Part shown: positions 55,371 through 64,000 of the stretch, piece after piece
Position numbering within the stretch: the first letter of the stretch is position 1
Layout: each line of letters starts with the position of its first letter
Assembly: GCA_007570785.1 (NCBI GenBank)
Contig: ML660201.1
Coordinates: 37,069,656-37,133,655, forward strand
Length of the DNA stretch: 64,000 bases
Direction: 5' to 3'
Source: Antilocapra americana
Taxonomy: Eukaryota > Chordata > Mammalia > Artiodactyla > Antilocapridae
Made by a program: the position numbers and the translations under genes
The notes under the pieces: generated by a model
Told to the model about the DNA's origin: nothing
The model's database searches: none
What the model saw: the letters and a program-made list of their open reading frames with translations, nothing else

Positions 55371-56660
55371 AAATGACATAAAAGACTGAATTGGAAAAGT
55401 TTAAAAAAATTAACAGGGGCAAGGAGAATAGTAAAAGAAAATAAGGTAAAAAATATATAGATTCAGTGAAGAAACTACCGCTGTTAATAATCTCATAGTA
55501 CAAGCTGTTGGTTGATAATGTAAGGCCTACAGAGGGGACTTTGGAAAAATCTGTTTTGAGTCTCTTGTACTTAAACGCTTGACCTTTCTGAATTGGCTCT
55601 CCTGCCACAAGCAGCTTAACGGGCTTCTTCACTACATGTTTACTTTATCTCATTTGTTTGGAGGTAGGGTTTCCAGTTTTTCTCTGGGGAATAAATTACT
55701 TCATGTAGCTAATTCTCCAGCACTTATCTCAGAAGCTGCACACTTTTCTGATAGAAGGCAAATGTCATGACTGAAGGCATGGGACAGAACCTGATTGATA
55801 TTCCTAACATGCGTCTTTTATTTTCTGGAAGCCAAATCTGCATTCTTTTGAGTGGTGTAGAATGTCGATACAAATGCTCTATCTATGCCGAACCTGGTGG
55901 AGAGGGAAAAAAAAAAAACCCACATTCCACTTCTTTATTTAGAGTTTGCTTTGAGAACAGCAAGCACTATTTGAAAGGTCATCCCATTTCAAGCAGCAGA
56001 TGGATAGAAAAAAAAAAAGACTCTGGCTTTTACAAACAATTTAATTGAATTCTCCTTGCCATTTCTACAGGCAATTGAAGATATTTCTTAAAGCATTGAT
56101 CCATAATTATCTTTCAGAGTGGTTAGTATTGTTAGACAGATGTGTAATTCTTCATGTATGAGAGAGCGATACAGCATCTATTTTACCTATTTGATTGTCT
56201 TTTCCTTTCCTGTGCAAACAAATGCACACAATAAAAGGCAAATCATTGCTTTAAAAAAAGGAGCAGATTAAAATTTTTTTTCAGATTTGTTTCTGACTTG
56301 AAACTCTCCTTTCTTAAAGCTGTGGCTGTATTTATAAAGGTCAGCTTCTTTGCCTCCCTGTAAGTAAATTATAATTTGGATCTGTGCCTACTTTTATTTA
56401 AGTCCCTGGGCACAAGAACCCTGGGGGTTAATCACAAACCATGAGACACAGATTTATCATATTAGTAGAATATGAAACAAGTATGACCAAGACTTCTAAG
56501 AACACATCGTATCTGTGGTTTATTTTGCCCCCTTTTAAAATAAGTATTTATAATCTAACTTCTATTCCAATTAGGGTAAATGTGTAAGATATTAATAAAA
56601 TTAAGGACTCTCAGTGAAATTTGAATTTCAAATATTCAGTGAATACTTTTTTGACTTATG
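55371..56660. other. Repeat-free block, possible conserved non-coding DNA
   Basis: About 1.3 kb without recognised repeats. A runs occur at 55908-55919 and 56010-56020. Open frames of 63-93 codons lie here without domains. Confidence 0.4.
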
Positions 56661-56672
56661 TAGGAGTCCTTT

Positions 56673-56851
56673 GTTCTATCCCTGGTCCAGGAAGATTCCC
56701 TGGAGAAGGAAATGGCAATCCACTCCAGTGTTCTTGCCAGGGAAATTCCATGGACAGAAGAGCCTGGTGGACTACAGTCCATGGGATCAAATCCGTGGGG
56801 TTGTAAGAGTCAGATATGACTAAGCGACTAAACAACAACAATAAACAACAA
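56673..56851 (+). mobile_element. Bov-A2 SINE, head missing
   Basis: Sense copy starting within the element ('atccctggtccaggaagatt') and ending 'agtcagatatgactaagcga' with an ACAACAA tail. Confidence 0.88.
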
Positions 56852-56939
56852 ATGGCCTGTGTAATAGACTGGAGAGTTATCTCAGATAGAATATCCTATT
56901 TAAATACAGTTGTGAAATATAATTAGTATAAGTGAATAT

Positions 56940-57460
56940 ACATGAGACGTACTTCAATGAGCAATTGTAAATGAACACCCATGTCAAGGTTTCCTCAGAT
57001 CAAGACCTAGAATATTTCCAGTGTCCCAGAAAAACCCTCCCAGGCTCATTCCTTTCTCTGACATCTTAGAGGTAGTCACTACACTGCTCCTTGCAATGAT
57101 TATTTCATTTCATTTCTTCATTATTTGATCATTAATGGATATTCTATTAGGGGGCTTCCTGGGTGGCACTAGTGGTAAAGAACTGGCCTGCCAATGAAGA
57201 AAACAAAAGAGATAGATGCAGGTTCGATCCCTGGGTCAGAAAGATCCCCTGGAGGAGGGCATGGCCACCCACTCCAGTATTCCTTCCTGGAGAGTCCCAT
57301 GGACAGAGGAGCCCGGTGGGCTACAGAGTATAGAGTTGCAAAGTCAGACGCGACTGAAGGGACTAAGCATGCACACATACATTTATACTTCGAATCACTG
57401 TAAGTTTTGCATGTTTTAAGTTTCATACACATGGATCATACTGCATCCTTTAAAAGTAAA
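56940..57460 (-). mobile_element. Old L1 3' UTR, split by Bov-A2
   Basis: 'acctagaatatttccagtgt' and 'gaggtagtcactacactgct' before the SINE, and 'agttttgcatgttttaagtt', 'tggatcatactgcatccttt' after it, follow the antisense order of an old L1 3' UTR. Confidence 0.55.
57153..57382 (+). mobile_element. Bov-A2 SINE nested in L1
   Basis: 'ggcttcctgggtggcactag' head, 'cccactccagtattccttcc' body and 'agtcagacgcgactgaaggg' end. It has an extra insertion of about 15 bases in the head region ('gaagaaaacaaaagagatag'). No clear TSD. Confidence 0.9.
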
Positions 57461-58700
57461 ATGTTAATAAATCAATCCAATTTGGGGATAAATACTAGTA
57501 CTGTCTCTCCATAAATTTATGAAATAGACATCCTGTTAAGTTTGAATGTACTTGAGTTTGCTATGTAGCAAAGGCTGAAAGGTAGATATTTTAAAGAAAT
57601 CTTAATGACTTTACTGCTTTAATGGTGCCAAAAATATTTGCATTTTTAAAATACTCTTCCTTCAAACTGTCCCCACAAGCCTCATTGATTTTCCAGAATG
57701 TTGGGCCAATCCAGTGGTATTTTCACTGAGTTTCAGTTTCATTGGTATCAGTGGAATAAATCACATTGCAAACCTATCTAAGGTCATAATGTTCATCCAT
57801 AAATGGATAAAGCCTTTTGATTTATTATTCATGTAGATAACAATACTCAGGATGAGGAAGGAACATTCCCTTTTATATCATAAATTTTGTCTGGTGACAT
57901 TTTAAAAATGTCTTCCAGAGCCCAGACCTCTGATCCATGGACTTTCTTTCCTTTTGTTAATGATACCATATTTTTCTTTCCTTATTTCTCCTTTATCTCC
58001 TTAACACCGAAGGTGGCATAGTTTCCAAGTTCCTTTGAAGAAAAACCATCATGTGAGCAAAATTAATAAAGAGCGATTTAAAAACAGATTTCTAAATGTT
58101 TGAGGAAATAGGCAGTTTTGCATGGCAAGCACTTGAACTCAGGGGTGATTTATTATTCTTTGACTGTGGTGAATAATCAGGATTTGCATGGTAAATTAGA
58201 GTTCTTGAGATTTTTCTTTACCCTAAAGAAGAAGTTTGAGAATGTATGTCTTTAAAATCTGAATTTACTGGAATTCACGTTTCAGGAGGCAGAGAACTTT
58301 CTACCTAGAAGGAACCTTGAAAATGACATGGTTAAGTTCTCTATATAATGTCTGTAAAACTTTGAATGTTTTATTAAAACTGGATTGATAATACAGATTT
58401 TATGAGGGTGCATTGGTATAGAACAGGTTGTTCCCTCCTTTCCTTTTCTTCTGCCTCTTTCTAGCCTTCTCTCTCTCCCTTCCTTTTTTTTTTGTTCTTA
58501 TTTTTTCTTTTAAAACAGTAAGACCCTTTACTCAGAGAAAATCTTGCCAAAAGCTCAATACATGAAATAAAGTTATTCGTTTTGAATAGAGAGTGGGGCT
58601 GGACCCTACGTGCCTTAACTTTTCTCTACCACATGGACCCTCAGAGTACCCTACAGAGACCTTCATTTTCCATGATTACAGTTTTGAAGCTGAAGAGAGC
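57461..58700. other. Repeat-poor stretch, no gene recognised
   Basis: No recognised repeats. Pyrimidine- and T-rich at 58435-58515. Confidence 0.45.
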
Positions 58701-58704
58701 TGAA

Positions 58705-58935
58705 TAACTTATTAATCAACACATTATGTGTCAGGTGCTCTCCTAAATATTTTATAAATATTAAGTCATTTAATTCTCAAAATAACTGATGGCTATTATT
58801 ATTATCCTCATTTTACAGATGGGGAAAGTGAAGCACAAAGGAGTTAAATAAGTTTCCTGAGATCACACAGATATTAAATGGCAGAACCTGGACAGTCTCG
58901 TTCCAGAATCCTATTCTTACCCAGAAGGCTTTGCA
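58705..58935 (-). mobile_element. MIR SINE, well preserved
   Basis: Antisense MIR with the full order: 'tatgtgtcaggtgctctcct', 'atttaattctcaaaataact', 'cattttacagatggggaaag', 'gagatcacacagatattaaa'. Confidence 0.9.
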
Positions 58936-58959
58936 GTTTCTCCCTAGCAGCAGCAGTTA

Positions 58960-59185
58960 TATGCAATGATTATTAGCTGTTTGGCATTATACTAGGAGTT
59001 TTGCATGTTTTATTATAGCTAATGCTCCTAAAGTAGCCAGAGAGATAACAATATTATCCCCAGTATATGGATGCTGGAAATGAGGCATAAGGAAGTTTCA
59101 TAGCATTCCTTTTAGGTGGAAACCCAGGGTTTGGACCTTCATAGTTTGACTTCAGAGCCCATGCTATTAACCACTTGTGTCATAG
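58960..59185 (-). mobile_element. Second MIR SINE
   Basis: Antisense MIR in tandem with the preceding one: 'tattatccccagtatatgga', 'atgaggcataaggaagtttc', 'gcccatgctattaaccactt'. Its left ~120 bases from 59064 are part of the segment copied to 28.7 kb. Confidence 0.75.
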
Positions 59186-59352
59186 ACTCCCATAAGAGTG
59201 AAAATATTTGTTTGTTGTTAAAGAGTCATAATGCTTTTCATTTTCCTTCATGTTGAGTTCACATTGTCTAACGCTTCCAAGAGGAGCTTCCCTGTTCCCT
59301 CGACAGGGCAGGGTCATGCCCAGAGAAAATTTAGTATCTTAGTGTTCCCTAC

Positions 59353-59569
59353 TGCTGCTGCGTAGTTAGTTGCTCAGTCCTGTCTGACTCTTTGCGACCT
59401 CAAGGCTACCGTCCTTCAAGGCTTCTCTGTCCATGGGAATCTCCAGGTCAGAATCCTGGAGTGGATAGCCAGTTCCTTCTCCAGGGGATCTTCTCAACCC
59501 AGGAATCTAACTGGGGTCTCCTGCATTGCAGGCAGGATTTTTTTACTGCCTGAGCTACTAGGGAAGGCC
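59353..59569 (-). mobile_element. Bov-A2 SINE, likely source of the 28.5-kb transduction
   Basis: Antisense full-length copy ('agttgctcagtcctgtctga' to head complement 'ctgagctactagggaaggc'). A 13-bp TSD with one mismatch (tagtgttccytac) lies at 59340-59352 and 59570-59582. This copy sits in its original target; the related copy at 28942-29165 keeps only the left TSD relic plus 3' flank. Confidence 0.93.
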
Positions 59570-59582
59570 TAGTGTTCCTTAC

Positions 59583-60615
59583 CTTATATCCATTTTCAAA
59601 TTTGCCTTCTGATCCTTCTCAAATTAGCCTGCTTAATTTTCTCAGTATTTTCTGCATCTCTACTAAGCAATGAATGCCATCAAGTAATCATACTTTCCTG
59701 ACAAAGACTGATGGCTCTCCTATCTCCTCAATCTATCTATGTTTTGACTTAATCCTCTTGGATATATAATGTCTTTGTCTTGTTTGATAATTTCAAATGT
59801 AGAAATATTAGACCCTATTGCAGACTAATAGTGGAGAACCTTTCTCTTCATTCAATTCTGGTCCAACTAAAGAACTATGCATCTAGAACAGTTATATCTA
59901 GCATACAAGCATAGGGTGATTCTTACAGCAGGAGCAAAGAGAAGCCTGATGGTGGTGTAAGATCTAGTACACATGGGTGAATGAGTTTATGCTGTTCACT
60001 GAGCTGTGTTGTGCTTTGGCCCTTTATCTGCTGGGCAGAAATTCTGTAGGAGAAGCATGGTCTTATGAAGAGCGTTGGCTGCCACGTGACCTTCAATACT
60101 GGCAAGGTAGAAAGCAGTGCTATGTTAACTGTAATAATGTGTTTCTTTTAGGAATTATAGTTTATTGCTTAGGACTTATTATGCCTTTGTCAATTTCCTC
60201 TTAATATTTACCAATGACTTTAGCTTCTTGAGTTAAATCTTGAGTAAACATGGTGATTTCTAGGGACCATTGTGTAGAGAGATACCTACTGAGGCGAATC
60301 AAAACATATGGAAATCTCAGTCCTCAAAGCCTCCTATCCTGAGAGAGAGCAACATTTGAGAATGTGATCTTTTACTTCTTCCCCAAGGAAAAGTAATGCT
60401 ACAAAATTAAAATAGATAGGCCATGATTCTACCAATTTAAAGGTAAAAGAATTCTTACAGTTAGAAAGACATGCTCATTTTAAATAAAGTACAGTCTCTT
60501 CAGATTGCATTCACTCATGAAGGCATAATTTAGTAGGATCAGTACCTTACCCAGAAAGAGATCAAGGAATACATTAGATTAAATTGACCCCTGATAGTAG
60601 CCTCACACATAACTG
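59583..60615. other. Repeat-poor stretch, no gene recognised
   Basis: No recognised repeats or coding signals. Confidence 0.45.
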
Positions 60616-60619
60616 TTGC

Positions 60620-60654
60620 TATAAAATACTCATATGTATATAAAATACTCATAT
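60620..60654. repeat. Direct duplication of a 16-bp AT-rich unit
   Basis: The unit tataaaatactcatat occurs at 60620-60635 and 60639-60654, just before the L1 3' end. Confidence 0.85.
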
Positions 60655-60662
60655 ATAAATAT

Positions 60663-60824
60663 ATACGATGACCCAGAGAGAGGGAATGGGGAGGGAAGTG
60701 GGGAGGAGGTTCTGGAAGGGGGTTCTGGAATGGGAACACATGTATACCCATGGCAGATTCATGTCAATGTATGGCAAAACCAACATGATAATGTAAAGAA
60801 AATAAATAAATAAATAAATAAAAT
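60663..60824 (+). mobile_element. Artiodactyl L1 3' UTR with (AAAT)n tail
   Basis: Severely truncated: G-rich tract ('ggaatggggagggaagtggg'), 'gaacacatgtatacccatgg', 'gtatggcaaaaccaacatga' and a tail of AAAT repeats (60800-60824). Comparable to the 3' UTR at 21120-21215. Confidence 0.85.
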
Positions 60825-60834
60825 CAGGAAAAAA

Positions 60835-61235
60835 AAATAAAGTTCAGGAGATCAGAAGTCTGAAATGGATTTCATCAGGATTAAATCAAGGTGCTGGTGG
60901 GCTAAATTTCTTTCTGGAGTCTTGAAGGGAGAACTATTTCCTTCTCTTTTCCAGCTTCTATAAGTTTCCCACATTCCTTGACTTGTGGTCCTTTTTCATG
61001 TTCAAAGCCAGCAATGGCCAAGGTATCTTTCTCATATTCTGTCACTCTGAGTCTTCTCTCTCTTTTCATATTTAAGGACCCTTGCAATACATTGAGTCCA
61101 CCTAAATAACAATGGATAACTTATTTTAAGGTTAAATAATTAGAGACCTTAGTTTCATCTGCCAGTTTAATTCTTCTTTGTTATGTAACCTAACATAGTC
61201 ACAAATTCTAAGGATTAGGTTGAAGACATTATTCT
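60835..61235. repeat. Ancient mammalian repeat, same type as at 52085
   Basis: 'caggagatcagaagtctgaa', 'tcaaggtgctggtgggctaa', 'cattccttgacttgtggtcc' and 'ttctaaggattaggttgaag' follow the order of the same unresolved family. The 5' and 3' ends are indistinct. Confidence 0.5.
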
Positions 61236-61550
61236 GCCTACTACATGTGGGTATAATATTTCTGGAAGTACATTTACATCAATATCTGTCATGGTTAAAG
61301 CTCCATAGCTATGCTAAAGATGAAGGGGGCCTTGGGGATTCTTGTTTTGTTTGTTTGCTTGTTTTTGTATTCAATTTGGACATACATCTAAGCAGTGGAG
61401 CTAAAACTTCTACCTCATATCAGGGAGCTTCACTAGATGAAAAACCTGTTGGGAATTAGGATATAAGTTCTGCAAGGCAAATTATGATCCACCTGTAGGG
61501 GATTCATATAAAGACACGTAAGTAAAGGCAATCACAATTTCTTTCTTGGC
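61236..61550. other. Unclassified sequence, no gene seen
   Basis: No repeat or gene recognised. Confidence 0.4.
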
Positions 61551-61554
61551 AAAC

Positions 61555-62480
61555 ACTGGCTTTTTCATGATAAGCTGAAAATTAAAAAATCATTATGGAC
61601 AAGAAAAAGGGAACAGTGTCTGAGAGGCAGAGTAAATTCGCAGGATGACTTGCCATAAGAATGCGAAAGAATTTCTAGAAGTTCAACATCCTCAATAACT
61701 TCAAGATACAGAAAGACATGTGAGACAATAAGCTAAGACTAAAAGAAAGCAAGATGATTGGAAAAGGAGACAGGTTAGACAAGAAAACGTGGCAAAGAAA
61801 CCAGAATGTCATACAATTAAAATCTGCATTAGAAGCTGGAAAAAAATCAGAATTTAAAATATATGTATATCACTAATTTTGAAGGAAAATGGTTATGTTA
61901 TGTCAAAATGAAGAAAGAAAACCAATAAAAGTTAATGAAATAGAGAAGATTAAAAATACAGAAGACAGAGCTCATAGACTTAAACATTAGACAAAATATA
62001 AGAATTAGAGATATACTTGGGGCAATGATTGGAACACAAGTGATAATCAAAAATTAATAAAAGCTCTTTTGAATTAAAATAAAAACAAAACCAAAAAAGC
62101 CTCAGTATGCAAATTGAGAGAACTTTCCATAGTCTAGAAAACATTAATGAAAAAGGTTCCATACCATTACAACTTGGCAATTTCTTTTTTTATTTACAGC
62201 CATAAAGAAAAAAAAATCCTTTAAATATGTAGACAAGGAAAATAATTTACCTTACAAAGAAGCAGCAGTCAGACTGGCCCTTTTTTAAAATGTCACACTA
62301 TATATAATAATAGGTGCTATTGCTATAAAATCTAAAAAAATATTTTGCTTGAAAGAGTTTGTAAGAGTGTGCCTCAGAAAGGTAAATAGAGTCAAGTTTC
62401 TTTCACTCGTAAAAGTAACAGAAAGAAATTCTCAAATATGCAAGAAAAAGGAAAACATAAAGCCTCTTTATTAGGGAAAT
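61555..62480 (+). mobile_element. Old L1M internal region (ORF1 to inter-ORF)
   Basis: 'aggagacaggttagacaaga' and later 'tcttttgcttgaaagag'-like and 'agaaattctcaaatatgcaa' signatures resemble the ORF1/inter-ORF part of old L1. The L1 ORF2 start at 63655-64000 has the same orientation and could belong to the same element. Confidence 0.45.
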
Positions 62481-62501
62481 GATGTAAAGATATAGGCCAG
62501 G

Positions 62502-62690
62502 TCAGTGCTACTCAAAGTGAGGTTCAGGGCTCAGTAACATCAGCATTATCTGGAAACCAGTACAGATTCTCAGGTCTACCCCAAACCTCCTGAAGCTAAG
62601 TTCTGTGGATAGATTGCAGCTATCTCAGGTTAATGGTTTTTCAAGGAGATTCTTATGTGCATTAAAATTTAGGAAACACTGTTTTAGGTG
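62502..62690. mobile_element. MER5A-type hAT MITE, nearly complete
   Basis: Ends 'cagtgctactcaaagtgagg' and 'tttaggaaacactg' are complementary. The middle has 'cagtacagattctcaggtct'. No convincing 8-bp TSD. Confidence 0.75.
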
Positions 62691-63015
62691 ACTGAGAGAG
62701 AAATCCAATTTAAGAATTCAGCAGTAGAAGTAAATGATATTAAGGAATTGACCATTAATAATGAAGCCAATTAAAAGTGAAATTTAAATAATTATAATTT
62801 TATAACACTGTATACAAATGTAAAATCATACTTTTGAAAGACAAAATATATAATGTAAAATTATGCTTTAAAAGTATTAAATGTGTAATGTTTTAATACT
62901 TGATACCAATAATAATAAAATCTAAGATCATATTTAGAGAGTCCAGAAATAAAACTGATAAATCTTCATTTTTTTCTAGGGGTAGACTCAACAATTTCAA
63001 GTGTTTAGTAGTTTC
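62691..63015. other. AT-rich unclassified sequence
   Basis: No gene seen. It may be further L1M sequence. Confidence 0.35.
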
Positions 63016-63150
63016 AAGGTTTACTTATTCATTCAACAAATACTTATTCTTTCAACAAGGTTTGCCTATTCATTCAATAAATATTAATATTCTTTTTAGT
63101 ATACCATGTATCACTATTAGAAATAAAAGTAGGTTGCATGACTTCCAAAT
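63016..63150 (-). mobile_element. L2 3' end with 41-bp tandem duplication
   Basis: 'ttattcattcaacaaatact' is the antisense L2 terminus. It occurs twice with a 41-base period (aaggttt starts at 63016 and 63057). Confidence 0.6.
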
Positions 63151-63429
63151 CAATAGAGAGATAAAAGAATGTGCAGTGTAAAGCACCAGATAAAAGAATG
63201 AAGCAAAGAAATTAACACTGAAGAATAAAGTATAAAATAAGACCATAAAGATGCAGCCCAACAAATCCTTTAGGCCAACGCAAGTCAATAGTGTTAAGTC
63301 CTCTATTGAAAAAAAGGGCGCATTATTTTGACCACATAGTCCACCTGAATATTGATGTTCAGCAACAGTATGTTATATATTCACAAAACGCCATGGTTTT
63401 AGCATTGTCATCCTTTGTTTAAGTGTTAT

Positions 63430-63585
63430 ACTGGCTCACATTACCTGAATGATGCTGGGAAATATATTAAACCTATTTGGTTTGAATTTTCTTATGTGCA
63501 AAGTAGGAATGACATTTTCCATGTACCTTACACATTGAGAAGAGCAAATGTGAATATGAGAGCATTTGTGAAGCTGAATCTCATT
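63430..63585 (+). mobile_element. MIR SINE fragment (probable)
   Basis: 'ttttcttatgtgcaaagtag' and 'gaatgacattttccatgtac' resemble the sense MIR middle. Diverged. Confidence 0.4.
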
Positions 63586-63654
63586 ATAAAATAATCACTT
63601 AACTAGTCTATTAAAATACAAAGAATTTCCATTTAGACTAACAAGCCAAATCTA

Positions 63655-64000
63655 AACATGGCTATGGAGAAGAGTTAGAGTAAAATAAAGTGACATTAAG
63701 ATTTTTTTAAATGCATGGACAAGATTTATCGGGCAAAAGCAAAATGAAACAAAAAGTAATCTTGGCAATATTTAGACAAAATAGAATCAAAGACCATAAA
63801 AATATTAAGTTTGATCAAGAAGATTATTTTCAAATAGTTAGGCTTCACAGTGAAGATAAGATAATATTGAATTTTCATTGACATGTTAATAGCCTCAAAT
63901 ACATGAAACCAACATGTTAGAAATATAAAGAAAATTTGATAGAAATAGAATTGTTGTCTGAGACTTTAATACACTTTTATTGATCTTTCATAGGTCAGAT
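63655..64000 (+). mobile_element. L1 ORF2 start (endonuclease region), runs off the window
   Basis: 'gatcaagaagattattttca', 'aatacatgaaaccaacatgt' and 'gtctgagactttaatacact' match the sense ORF2 endonuclease region of old L1. Decayed; it continues beyond 64000. Confidence 0.5.

Noticed and set aside
55201..55632. 143-codon minus-strand frame with a hydrophobic segment
   Set aside because: It lies partly antisense to an old L1 3' UTR, is low in complexity and has no domain.
1..64000. CRISPR arrays, operons, insertion sequences, phage or other microbial systems
   Set aside because: No regularly spaced repeats, no dense coding and no microbial signatures. The repeat content is entirely that of a ruminant nuclear genome.

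Overview
The window is nuclear DNA from a ruminant, most likely a bovid such as cattle, sheep or goat. The diagnosis rests on its repeats: BovB (RTE-type) LINE copies, Bov-A2/Bov-tA SINEs, cetartiodactyl CHR-type tRNA-Glu SINEs and artiodactyl L1 3' ends are all abundant. They sit on a background of old mammalian repeats (MIR, L2, MER5-type hAT, L1M). Base composition is AT-rich. I see no convincing protein-coding gene, no rRNA or functional tRNA gene, and nothing prokaryotic (no operons, CRISPR arrays or IS elements). Family names come from recognising family sequence by eye; no repeat-library search was run.

Layout. 0-5 kb: a BovB tail, an L1 fragment and mostly unclassified sequence. 5-12.5 kb: CHR, L2, MIR and BovB, with a Bov-A2 nested in a CHR element. 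12.5-19.7 kb: MIR, possible LTR remnants and two possible processed pseudogenes. 19.7-21.6 kb: an older L1 disrupted by a Bov-A2, a second L1 with a perfect 13-bp target-site duplication (TSD), and a small internal inversion. 21.6-23.6 kb: repeat-poor sequence that resembles conserved non-coding DNA. 23.7-26.9 kb: an L1 split by two BovB pieces in opposite orientation. 28.5-29.2 kb: a chimeric SINE insertion carrying flanking DNA copied from about 59.1-59.6 kb. 38.7-41.2 kb: a three-layer nest, MER5 then L1 then BovB. 41.7-44.0 kb: a hAT (Charlie-like) transposon with transposase relics and an 8-bp TSD, itself invaded by an L1 and a CHR SINE. 48.7-52 kb: two more BovB copies. 52-55.4 kb: old L1. 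55.4-64 kb: MIR, Bov-A2, L1 and repeat-poor stretches.

Nothing here works together as a pathway. The content is a record of retroposon activity in an intergenic or intronic gene-poor region. I found no undescribed functional system. The most informative structure is the apparent SINE 3' transduction with template switching (28531-29174, source 59064-59569), supported by a shared flank, the source SINE's own TSD and a separate TSD around the chimeric copy. Three possible retrocopies (15.3, 16.7 and 49.0 kb) and one possible terminal exon pair (46.5-46.9 kb) are reported as low-confidence leads.
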